This document shows positions 35,086 to 45,627 of a stretch of 64,000 bases of DNA, one piece after another; positions within the stretch are counted from its first letter, which is position 1, and each line of letters opens with the position of its first letter. A program made the position numbers and the translations under genes. Under the pieces are notes generated by a model. It was not told the DNA's origin and made no database searches. It worked only from the letters and a program-made list of their open reading frames with translations. The stretch lies in the NCBI GenBank assembly GCA_023614405.1, contig CM042684.1, forward strand, positions 206,714,941 to 206,778,940, read 5' to 3'. This DNA is from Avena insularis. Its lineage: Eukaryota > Streptophyta > Magnoliopsida > Poales > Poaceae.

Positions 35086-36112
35086 TGTTATGGGGTAACC
35101 CCGTGGGTGGCCCGATCTTCACGGATCTCGTGGTCAAATCGATGGAAAAGCGAGGGAAAAGGGAGAAGGTAGCGGAAGCGGACGCACACCTCGCGAAGAA
35201 CACGATGAACACACGCAAAAAACGCACGATACAAGGCCGATTGCTCTCACCGGTGGCCACCGGTCCGATAGAATCCCCGCAAGGAAAGATCGGTCAACGT
35301 GCTCCCTCGATCCCACGTGTAGAGGGAAGAACACCTTGGAGAGGGTCTTGACGTCTTGGCAAAGGGACACCGATGCCAAGGCCTTGTACAACGAGGGAGG
35401 CGCGATGCAAACTCTAATGAGGTTGCGACGATAGTCGATCCCCTTTGGTAGAAGGGGATGAGGCAAAACTAGAGATTCCACAAAGGGGGTTTTCTTTAGT
35501 CTATCATCTATGCCTAGGGTTACATGAGGGGGTGGGGGCACTATATATAGGCTAGCCACTAGTTCAAGGGTATTTTAGGAATAAAAGGAGAAAGTCTGGG
35601 CAGACTAAGGGGTACTTGGGGCAAAGTCCCAGCTGGCGGCGCGTAGGCCCATACGATCAGGCCGAAGACTCTGGTGTGGGGTCCGGAGACTCCGGTCTGT
35701 CTCCAGTGTCGTCTCCGGAGGGGCCTTCTGGCTATCCTCGAGCTCGAACTGGGGGTCGGTCCGGAGATGGGTCCGGAGACTTCGGGGTTTGCAGGCCGAA
35801 GACTCCGGTGTCTTCAGGCCGGAGACTTCGGTGTGCGCAGGCCGGAGACTCCGGTGCTCTAGCTATTGCTTCTTCCGTCTTCTCTTCCAAGCCTCCGTCT
35901 TGTCGGGCTTGGTGCTCCAGGCTTACTCCCTTGCCTCTGTACTCGTCGGTATGAACCTATCATGGATATGGGACGGAGTATGAAGTAGTATACCATTCAA
36001 GAGGGTAGGAAGTGGGCTCGCAGAGAGGAACGGATTCACCTTTGGAGTCCATGACGACTTGGCATAAGTTGGAGACCATGATGTGGTAACAACCGAAGGT
36101 CGGGCTACATCA
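35086..36112 (-). repeat. X LTR copy d (X-2 5' LTR)
   Basis: 1027 bp, TGATGTAGCCCGACC to GGTTACCCCATAACA on the minus strand, next to the primer site. TATA box near 35545. CCGGAGACTCCGG-type motifs lie at 35660-35860. It resembles copy c but with visible differences, so the insertion is not very recent or copy c has been converted. Confidence 0.88.
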
Positions 36113-36182
36113 ACGGGTCATCGGTCCACTTGGGGGACTCTGTGGTGTAGATGTAGGAGCGTCCGTAGGACGGGCCGCATCA
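36113..36182 (-). repeat. X-1 3' LTR, first 70 bp
   Basis: The minus strand starts TGATGCGGCCCGTCC after a polypurine tract and runs to GATGACCCGT, where X-2 is inserted. It matches the start of LTR e at 45622. Confidence 0.82.
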
Positions 36183-36197
36183 GCTCCCCCCTCCTTC
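36183..36197 (-). other. Polypurine tract of X-1
   Basis: The minus strand reads GGAGGGGGGAGC immediately before the 3' LTR. It fixes the LTR start and parallels 30821-30833 in X-2. Confidence 0.75.
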
Positions 36198-36205
36198 AAA
36201 AAGAG

Positions 36206-37798
36206 TCATCCTCGACTCTTCATGCTCATCCTAAGAAGATGATGTCGAGAGACCTTCTTGATCCTCGGGTTCACCATATAGTCGTCCTTGAGAAGCTTGA
36301 TGTGGCAACTCTTCAATGTTCCTTCACCTTCCATGAAGCCTACAAAGCTCACAACAAAAGCGAAGCAACACTCAAAGAGTAGCCAATTCATGAAGATTAT
36401 AGCATGAGTCCTCATGTAGAAGGAAGTCACCTTATGATGTAGAGATAGCTCATTGAAGGGTAGCCCTAGGTAACTCTCTTCGATTTGTCTTGTCAACTCT
36501 TTGTCCATAGAGGTTGACACGTATGCAATTGTACCTTCACACAACAAAGACCAAGCAACATATGTTTGTGTGTGATAGAGGAGCATGTCATTTGTGGCAT
36601 GTCGATTCTTGTTCACAACACTATTAACACAACTCAAGTATCGCAAACGAAATGCGTATGCAAGGTCAAAGTGCATGGAAGTTAATTGAACATCATCCAA
36701 ATGTGGGAACTCAAAAACTCCATATAACATCTTAGTGTGGCACTCAAAGCAATTGGCTAAAATATTGGTCAACATCTTAGTGTTGCAACAACTATACGAG
36801 AGACTTGTAAGCTCTCATGACAATACATGCTCAAAATGGCATTGTGGTTGCACACAAAACATCGGAAAGAGAAATTGTTCAACATTTTTGTGGCAACACA
36901 CAAAGCATCAATATCCAATAGCAATGAAACATGATTGTCACAAGGTGAAAGAAAACCATTAACATGCTTGCAAGATAACCATATGAAAGAGAAATTTGCC
37001 AACATGAAAGATGCAAAGCATGCAAAAGGTATCAGAGTTGGGTTCGATCTTGAACTCACTTGGGGGATGCTATCTAGAGCTCTTTTTGTCAACTCGTTCT
37101 CAACCGAGGTTGACATTCTTGTGCGGGTACCTACACACATCATAGATAAAAGGAAGAATGTGTGTGCATGGTAGAGATATACATCATCCATCATGACATA
37201 TCTCTTCTTGTGCACATCACCATTAGTGTCAATCAAGTATGAAAAATATGCATGGTGAGTATGCAAGTGGGGAACATGCTTATCATGGCATTTACGAAAA
37301 TCTCCAAAATTTGAGAAAGCTATGGGGGCCATCTAAATATAAACCATATGAGAATTATTGTTGCAAGCAAAAAAGTGAAAGAGCAATTATTCAACTTATT
37401 GCAAGCAACGGGAGAGATTGTAAAACATTCATGACAAAGCATGGTTCGAGGGGTACCATTGGTAGCATCATTGCAAGCAAAACATTGGAAAGAGCAATTG
37501 TTCAACAAAGTGCAAGCAATGATATCATCAACATAACGTTTAACGCATGGCATGTGTATGGAAACATCATCACAATCAAATAATTTCACATGCTCAACAT
37601 TATGCAAAGGCAAAGTATCATATGGACATATCAATGAAGCATATGTGATATCACAAACATTAGCCATAGCATGCCAATCATCACAAGTCATCATGTCCAC
37701 TAGTGGGATCATGGCATCATCAACACCTGTATTCTTACCTTGTTCATACCTCTCATATGAAGTGAGTGTTGTGGTAGCATTGGCCTCCATGTGGGTGA
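36206..37798 (-). pseudogene. X-1 long ORF, C-terminal part (broken)
   Basis: Three overlapping minus-strand frames (37811-37320, 37332-36769, 36775-36206) cover the counterpart of residues about 392-800 of the X-2 protein. Conserved blocks include NFSFRCFVCNH, SMYCHES, YLGLPFNEL and FMNWLLFECCFAF. Repeat content differs. X-1 has extra NNCSF units before the block shared with X-2 and lacks X-2 repeats three and four. Two frame changes make it non-functional as a single protein. Its N-terminal part lies beyond the Y solo LTR at 42077-43221. Confidence 0.75.
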
Positions 37799-37803
37799 CT
37801 TCT

Positions 37804-40800
37804 TGTGGCATCTCGCAAAACCACTACTAGAAAATCGCGTTGTTTTTGTGCATTGCATCGTCATGAACGCATGCTCATGTCATCATGCCACATTGCATTT
37901 GAGCATCGTCATGTCATCATGCATGGTTTGTCTAAATCTATTTTCTAAAAGCCTATATTTGTTTTCTAGAGATTCCCCGTCTTTATTTCAAATTAAAACC
38001 CCCGGTCTTTTATGGATCTTTTATTTGTCTAAACTATTTTACAAAAGAATTTTTCAAACTAAATAAAAATATAAACTATTTTTACCTAGGGAGGCCGCCA
38101 CCGGCCAGGCCCAAAGGCCCAGCTGGCAGCAGCCTACTACCTAGAGAAAAACCCTAAAAACTAAAACTCAAACCCTACCTATCCATCCGCCAGCCACCTA
38201 CCCCCCATCCTCCCTCTTTTTCCCTCCCCCAGCCACCAAACTCCCGCCAAACGCCACCCCTGGCCGGGATTCCCACCCACACCCCCGCCACCTCACCAAC
38301 CCCACCCCACCTGGTCACTCCCCCACCAACTCCCCACCGACAGCCACCACCTGCTCGCCACCATCCCTCATGCCTGGCCCACCCCGCAGCCGACGCCACC
38401 TGCCTGCACACCCATTCCCACCTGCGCGCCCCTCCCTAGGCGACGCACGCCTCCACCTCCTCTCCCGCTCGCTCCCGCCCACTGCATGCACCGCCCCTGA
38501 CAAAAACTCCTCCCACCTACCTCTCTGGGCCCCACCCCACGGTACACCACCCCTGGCCCCGTGTCCCCACGCGCATGTCCCCATCCCCCTCTCTCTCTAC
38601 CTGGTCGCCACCTCTCCCCTCTCTCTCTCTCTCCCCTGGACTCACCACCTGCCCCGATCCCCACGCGGCCTCGCGTCCCCCACCAACCGCGCCTTCCCCG
38701 CCTCCAGATCCCGCCACCACCTGCGACCTCACTGCGCCCGCCAGCAAGCTCGCCGGCCACCGCCTCCACCATGCGCGGGAGCGCCACCACCTCGTGGAGC
38801 GCCGCCTCGACCCGCGACCTCACCTCCACTCCGTCGCCGGAGCCCAGCCCTGCCTCTCCGCCTCGTCTCGCTCGCTCCGGCCAGCCCCAGAGACTAGCGC
38901 GTGCCCCGTCATCTGCGACCCCGCGCACCGGCATCGTCCCGAGCTCCTCTCTGGTCATGTCCCGAGCCCTCCACGGCCTCGCCCTCTGCTGCGCTGCTCC
39001 GGCGGCCGCAGAACCTCGCCGGAGCCTGGGCTCTTCACCGAACCGCCGCTGGCCTTCCCTCGCCGCTCCCTCGCTGGCGCCTCTCGCCTCCCCAAGCTCT
39101 ACTTCTCCCTGCCGTCAGCCCCTGCCTTGCCGCCTCTGCTCGCATGCCAGAGGAGCTCGTTGGCTGGCCCTTCGTCCTGTCGCTCGCCCTCCTTCGGCCA
39201 CGCGAGGTTGAGCCCCAGCAGCGACTCCTGCAGGTGACGTCTGTGAACCGCCTTGGAGCTCGTGTTGACGCAGCCTCAACGAGTGCCTCTAGTCCCACAG
39301 ATGAGAATCAGTCACAATGTTGTATGACTGGTGTGTGTTGGTGCTAAGGAAATGATGTTCTAGTTGGTAGTGATGCCACTTCGTTTTTGATATGGTCAGA
39401 TGCCGATGGTTTCAAGGGGTGCACATGGTGCCACTCAAGACCCCTTCCCAGATCCCAACCCCAAAGACCGAACCCCGGCACGTCAAGCTCTTCTTCTCGG
39501 AACCGGTCAAGATGGAACACCAAGTTCTCCTTCTCGGGTCCGAAGATCCGAAGACCAAGCCCGAAGCCTCGATCCCGGATCCGAAGCCCAAACCCCGGCA
39601 TCGTCTTCATGCTCTCCTTCCCGGACGCCAATTCCCGTTCCCGGAGGCGAAGGCTGATCTCGTCGACCCCTAGACCCTCGGAGCCAAGTTCGCCGAACCC
39701 TAATGTGATCCCCTAACTAAGACCCCTATTTTATAAATGCCATCTATATAAATTGTTGCTATTAAATTGTTCATGTCGCATACATATTGTGTGGTTTGGG
39801 GGCATTAAAATGATTCATCTAAATTAAATATGGAGTCTATATGCAGGCTATTCTAGTCTTATTCCGGACTCCATTTAAATTTGTGTAGAGAACCAATGCC
39901 ATGTTTTGTCTTGCTAATCCAACATTTAATTTGTGGGGTATCTAAATAACTTGAACCTTCTAATTAATTGCTGGGACCCTGGTTCCGCTTAATATGTCCT
40001 AATGGCACCGCATCTGTACCTATGCCATGCATCATATCATAAGCATGCCGGATCTTCTGCCGTAGTATTAAATATTGTATCCGGTGTTTCTTCTAGTGTT
40101 TGCTTCTTCGCGGATTAGGCCGATGAGTGGATGCGAGTATCGACAAGTTCTCCGGATATGAATCTCCGGCAGTGTTTCCCAGGCGAGCATCTCTCTCCCC
40201 CTTCTACCTATTTTGCATTTATAGTCTTTATTTCCTCTTGTTGATCTATTGCTATCTGTGTCGCGATGCTTTAGTTTCCGTGCACCAGTTATATCTCGTG
40301 CAACCTCTATATTGCCATGGACACCTCCTAATACCTGTTGTTTGGTAGATAGCTGGCCTTGCGAGTCGTAGATGCTTGCTCAGGTGCGATCTCGTGTTGT
40401 CGAGTACCACAGTTGTTGGAATGCTGGCAGATGTTTATGGTGGAGAGGATCATGTCTTTAATTACACCTATTAAATTGCTGTGATAACTAATGAAAGAGG
40501 CACCGGTGGGCAATATATGTTATTTGGTTTTTATGTCGACTTGTGTCCTGTAGGCCCCGAGTACTTGATACCTGTTCCTTGACTATTCGCACTATCCACA
40601 TCCGGGAGACCCTATGGGATCCCCCTAAGCTAGACCTTGATTCATTTCTATTTCTTGGGGCCACAAAGTAGTTTGGGGCTTTATTACTATCCTGTACCTA
40701 TGCCATGCTTTACTGCTTTATTTAAGATTGTGCGTGGAGCACCTGTACTGTTTTGGATCGTGGAATGTTTTCACGGTATCGACAAGCCCAGTCACACTTT

Positions 40801-42071
40801 CGGGTTCCCAGTCGTTTACAGCCATTGACACAAATCCTGGGTCCGTTCCAGAGCCGGCCAACTTCGTTGCGGGTTGCTTAGTGGGGTGGCCCCCTGAAAT
40901 ATTTATGAATGCTATGATTGCTTTGTCGTGAAAGCCTCGTTGGGTTTTGAGTTGGTCTTTCCGAGGTTGATCGAGTGTGTGTTACTATTTGTGCACCCCT
41001 GTAGGGTAAAACTTTTTGAAAGCCATGTCCGCGATTATGGACGACTTGGAGCACAGTATCTCGATCATAGACAAGCATAACTAAAGTAGTGCTATAAATT
41101 TGACTTAATATGTGACTAGTAATTCAGCTTCACTACAATGGAATGGATAATAAAAATGCCAACAACTAGTTGACTTGTGGTGATCTGTGTCATACTATAC
41201 ATGCCTAGTAAGTATTACAAATCCAATGGAATGTGATAAAAGTGCCAACAACTGCTGGGTTTTGGGATTCCTCAGGACAATTATATCTGACTAGTAAATG
41301 TTCCAACTACCACGGAATGTTTAATTAAAACTGCCCACTACTTATGCCTCAGGATGACTCATGCTATCTATATCTGATTAGTAAGTGCTGCAACTATAAC
41401 GCAATGAGTAAAATTGCCAACTGTGTGAGTTCCTCGGTCCGACTTCCTCGTTTGGTCTCGAGGGGGAAATACCAGGATGGGTTTGTCTGCTGTTAGCTTC
41501 AGGTTGGATCCGGATAGGTCTTTCTTACCCCTCTCTAATAGCCGACATGATGTATCGAGTCTCTATAGGTTGTTTAGTGCATGTTGCACTGCCGCTTCAG
41601 TCCACCATACCTATGTAGGTGAGAGCCACCAAATTCTAGCCTCGCCATGTACTGGCCTCAGTATTGACGCTCCTCTTTTTCCTTTGCCCTTTGTCGGCAC
41701 CCCTTTTGTTTTAGCAGGTTTGAGATCGACGTCGTTAGCAGGGTTACCCTTCTGGCTTGGCCTGGGCAGGGTTATGGACACCGTTGGTTATTCTTCAGGG
41801 CTCTTAGCCCCATTTGCATCTTGTCCGTAGTCGGACGCTTTATCGTTTGCAAGGTGATTTGGATCTTTGTATTGTATATCTGTATTCTTGACTCGTTGAG
41901 TCGCTGTTGTATATAAATTTGTTCTGTGGGTCCGATCGAGGACTGTTGTGTAATGGTATTACTTTGTTTTCCACCCGCACGAAAGTGCCTGGTGGGCATC
42001 CTTGAATCGTTTCTATGCGGGTTTGGCGGAAAGGGCTAAAACTTGCATAGGGCCGATTCGAGGGTGTTACA
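37804..42071 (+). mobile_element. Solo LTR of family Y
   Basis: 4268 bp, TGTGGCATCTCGC to GAGGGTGTTACA, flanked by CTTCT at 37799-37803 and 42072-42076. The intact target exists in X-2 near 32050. It is homologous to the Y1 LTRs but longer, mainly through a GC-rich block at 38090-39240 and a CCGAAG-rich stretch at 39430-39640. The four-unit 86-bp array is at 41110-41425 and the motif GCCATGTCCGCGATTATGG at 41022-41040. The many open frames in the GC-rich block on both strands reflect base composition and are not called genes. Confidence 0.9.
41110..41425 (+). repeat. Tandem repeat inside Y solo LTR (4 x about 86 bp)
   Basis: CTAGTA-like cores lie near 41116, 41204, 41291 and 41379, with spacing 87-88 bp. 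It is the same array as in both Y1 LTRs. Confidence 0.8.
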
Positions 42072-42076
42072 CTTCT

Positions 42077-43221
42077 TCATCATACATGGGGATGGCATCA
42101 TCTTCATCCACCATGTACATCTTCTTGGTTGGAGGCATCATCATGTCCAAGCTTGGCGCTTCTTTATCCATGGAACCTAGCACATCATGGGATAACACAC
42201 TAGAGGTAGAGGGTAAGTCGTTAGAAATCAAAGTGGTCTCACATGACCTATCAACTACCACTCTCAACTCACTTGGTGTATCACTCATGCCCTCCAAGTG
42301 GAAGCACTCAATCTCACATATGGGGGAGTCACTCATCTCACTCTTGTTTTCGCTCAAGTGGGCTAAGTGGCTCTCATACTCACATGGGATTGGTACCACA
42401 TCATCACTCAAGCATATGGGGGTAGGCTCGGTTCTCTCAACTCCATGCGCCTCCTTTGGTGAAGGGAAAATCCTATGCTCACCATTCTCAACCTTGTCTA
42501 TGCCAGCTTGTGGTGTAGGCCCTTGTCTTGGAGCTTGCTCATCCTTTGTCATGGCCTCATTGGCTTGCGTAGACATCCTCTTGGCGTACTCGTCCAGCTT
42601 GGCAAAGTAGAGGTCTTCGTCTTCCTCATCCATGAAGTTGCATGCGTCATCTAGGACGTCAAGTTTGGGCGTTAAAGCTCGATGGCGTGGAGGAGAGCTT
42701 GCTCTTGGTGCGCTTTTGGTGGTGGCACGAGTCGTAGAAGGAGCCTTATGATGGTGTCGACGGAGGTCATTGGCGTGCCTTGCCAAAGGTTGATGTAGAT
42801 GGCGCACTTGGTCATCCACATGACGCTCACGACGATGCTCCTTGGCCTTGGCACTCTTCTTGGTGAGGCATTGTAATGAGCACAAAGCATCATTAGACTT
42901 GTCCATCATGCTCATGGTTTTGGCGAAGTTGTTGTCCTTGACGCACTTGAAGTTGTCCATTTGGTGGTGGACCTTGTTGCTCTTGAGGTGGAGGCTCCGT
43001 CCTGGTCGACGCGACTTGAGGAGCTTGTCGTTGTTGTCCTTGAAGTCATCCATGCTTGGGGAATTATTGTTGTTGTAGAACTCCATATCACCCAAGCATG
43101 TGGAGCCATTGTCGGTGTAGTGCTGCATCATGTCATCCATGCTTGTGGAGGCGTAGGCATGGTGGCTCATCGTGGATTCTTCATAGAAATCATCCTCCTC
43201 TCCGGAGTTCCTAGACATCAT
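42077..43221 (-). pseudogene. X-1 long ORF, N-terminal part
   Basis: An open frame from MMSRNSGEEDDFYEES runs to the insertion point of the Y solo LTR; its last codons before the insertion (DDAIPMYDEEV) join VTHMEANATTT on the other side. It holds the acidic repeat type (YTDNGSTCLGDMEF), a basic region (EHRRERHVDDQVRHLHQ), a charged helix-like stretch (DEEDEDLYFAKLDEY) and the acidic conserved block. It shows that acidic N-terminus and downstream region can be one frame. The Pro/Arg minisatellite of X-2 is absent, replaced by a Lys/Asn-rich stretch. Before the Y insertion this part was open for at least 381 codons. Confidence 0.75.
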
Positions 43222-44609
43222 TCACAAGACCAAGTGGTGTATATGGAAGTGGTAGGTGGTTAGGGATGCAACATAAAACCTTACTTTACCTTGGAAGATA
43301 GTATCGTGCAAGTGGCAACACTTGAGAGCAATCAAAACCAAGCAAAGTGAAGTTCACGTGGAACACCAAAACCAACTAACCACTAAAAACACACACACAA
43401 AGCTTATGGTGGATAGGTATGGAAGGTGGCGTGTCCAAGAACAATCCGAAATCAAGATATTGTAATGGCAAGTAAAGAATCACGATGATCACAAAGCAAA
43501 ACAAGTCAATCCACAAGATAGGAATATATACAAGGAAACACATATGGTGGGATAAATGGGACTTGTGCGACGGAGAAAGTGAGCTAAGAACCAAATGATT
43601 ACCTAGCGAAGACTATAAGCTCGTGTCGCACAAGTGCAAGGAGAGACGCTAGTTCGATTGCAATAAATTAGTGGGCTACAAGATATGCACAATAAGTACC
43701 ACCTATATGATGTTCATCGATCTTGCACTTCCTATTCTATGAGGCACTTGTTTCTTTCTTTCTTTTTCTTCTTTTTGTTTTTCTATTTTTTCACTTTTCT
43801 TTTCTTTTTCACTTGCCCCTTCCTTGTGCCAACAACTATATAAGATAACTATATGAGATAGCACGCTCACAACTTTTGCTCGGAATTCTACAAGATATGT
43901 GCATAGACCAAGCATTCATAGGAGGAACTAGTATTAATAGGTGTTTGTTGAACGCAAAGATAGTGTGGCTCACAAAGGGATGCAAGTGGCGAGAAGTCGC
44001 GGAATTTTTATACCTTTCGTCGACGAGCTTCACCCTTTATTGGTGGATTCCTCCTTGCTCACAGAATTTGGATGGAGTAGATAGCATGAACCACATAGAT
44101 GATGATGTAGAGCTCTTTCACCTCTTCAAAACAAGCTAAAGAACACCAAAATCCGAGTTCGTATGCAAAAATTATGCTCAAAACGGTGAAACAGATTTGC
44201 TGTCTGCAAGGGGGGCGGACAGTCCGGGGTGCGTAGGCCGGACAGTCCGGCCGGGGCGGAGATTCCGGCCTGTTTATACCAGATACTCCGGTGGAGCGGA
44301 TACTCCGGTCCATTTTGGCCGGACAGTCTGGTCCGGTCGATCCAGAACTTCCAGAACACGAACGGGACGAGTTTTGGCGGAAAAACTATGACCAAAACCT
44401 CAAATTGATGGGGGAAATCAAGGAATTAGGCTATGAAAACGCAGGGGAAGGTAGATCAACAAGTTTAGCAAGTAATCCACGAATCAAAACCTACCAAAAC
44501 GCACTCAAATCACAGATCGATCCAAAACACGAATTGGGGCTATTTTTGGTGAAATTTTTGAATTTATGTGGAAAAGACCAAATCGATGAGAAATCCGTGG
44601 CAACCAAAA
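43222..44609 (-). other. X-1 5' leader (untranslated)
   Basis: Collinear with the X-2 leader, including the pyrimidine-rich tract (43750-43812 on the plus strand) and CCGGA/TCCGG palindromes at 44208-44345. No gene is seen. Confidence 0.7.
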
Positions 44610-44622
44610 GCTGCTGATACGA
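44610..44622 (-). other. Primer binding site-like sequence of X-1
   Basis: The minus strand reads TCGTATCAGCAGC, one change from the X-2 site, two bases inside the LTR end. Confidence 0.6.
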
Positions 44623-44624
44623 GA

Positions 44625-45622
44625 TGTTATGGGGTAACCCCATGGGTGGCCCGATCTTCACGGATCTCGTGGTCAAATCAATGGGAAAGCGAGGGGAAAT
44701 GGAGAAGGTAGCGGAAGCGGACGCACACCTCGCGAAGAACAAGATGAACACATGCAAAACACACACGATACAAGGCCGATTGCTCTCACCGGTGGCCACC
44801 GGTCCGATAGAATCCTCGCAAGGAAAGATCGGTCAACGTGCTCCCTCGATCCCACGCGGAGAGGGAAGAACACCTTGGAGAGGGTCTTGATGTCTTGGCA
44901 AAGGGACACCGATGCCAAGGCCTTGTACAACGAGGGAGGCGCAATGCAAACTCCAACGAGGTGGTGACGATAGTCGATCCCCTTTGGTAGAAGGGGATGA
45001 GGCAAAACTAGAGATTCCACAAAGCGGGTTTTCTTTAGTCTATCATCTATGCCTAAGGGATACAATGAGGGGTGGTGGCTATATATATAGGCCAACCACA
45101 AGTTCAGGGGTAGTTTGGGCATAAAACTAGGGTTTGGTGCGAAATAGAGGGGTACATTGGCCAAGGGCCCAGCTGTTGGCTTGCAGGCCCATCACTTGGG
45201 CCGGATAGTCCGGGTCGGAGTGACCGGATAGTCCGGGGTAGCCAGACACTCCGGGTAGTGTCCGGGTAGTGTCCGAACTAGCCTTCTGAATGTCCACGCC
45301 AGGTTGGGGCTGGGGCAGGCCGGACACTCCGACCGAGTCGCGCCGGACACTTCGGCTGGTTTCAGGCGGACACTCCGGCTCAGTCAGCTTTAGGACCGGT
45401 GCAGCTTCAGGGCTTGTGGGTCGACGCGGCGGGGGTTCGTACCTGAAGATGCACAGAGTAGTGGTATGAAGTAGCAAGCCATCCAGGTGTATGTCAAAGT
45501 CACATGATGAGAGGAGCGAATTCACCTTATCTTGAAGGAGTTTGGCTCGGGCACGGGTCATCGGTCCACTTGGGGGACTCTGTGGTGTAGATGTAGGAGC
45601 GTCCGTAGGACGGGCCACATCA
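44625..45622 (-). repeat. X LTR copy e (X-1 5' LTR)
   Basis: 998 bp, TGATGTGGCCCGTCC to GGTTACCCCATAACA on the minus strand. It is bounded by the TGACT duplication on the outside and the primer site inside, so both ends are certain. The first third is open on the minus strand and encodes the same tail as the X+ pol C-terminus (GPMTRARAKLLQDKVNSLL). TATA box near 45090. CCGG palindromes lie at 45190-45380. Confidence 0.92.
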
Positions 45623-45627
45623 TGACT

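Larger units (their letters stand above)
29755..36112 (-). mobile_element. Element X-2, non-autonomous Gypsy-type element
   Basis: A 6358-bp minus-strand element inserted in the 3' LTR of X-1. Flanks ACGCG (29750-29754) and ACGGG (36113-36117) form the duplication; intact LTR e has GGCACGGGTCATCGG there. Order on the minus strand: 5' LTR 36112-35086, primer site, leader with a purine-rich tract, ORF 33713-33249, ORF 33225-30439, polypurine tract, 3' LTR 30820-29755. It has no gag or pol domain. Its main ORF is open for 928 codons, so it is the better-preserved member of the pair. Confidence 0.87.
28052..45622 (-). mobile_element. Element X-1, non-autonomous Gypsy-type element, with nested insertions
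   Basis: This minus-strand element is flanked by TGACT on both sides. Its 5' LTR is at 44625-45622, followed leftward by a primer-site-like sequence, a 1.4 kb leader and a long ORF in fragments (43221-42077, then 37798-36206). A polypurine tract comes next (36183-36197), and then a 3' LTR split by X-2 and partly duplicated (28052-29754 and 36113-36182). It carries no gag, protease, RT or integrase. It shares LTR ends and U3-coded tail with X+, which is likely the kind of element that supplied its proteins. Solo LTR Y (37804-42071) interrupts the ORF. Confidence 0.85.

Noticed and set aside
38368..39347. Several ORFs of 150-220 codons on both strands
   Set aside because: They lie in a GC-rich LTR block where stops are rare; products are low-complexity Pro/Arg/Ser or Gly/Arg, with no conserved counterpart in the Y1 LTR.
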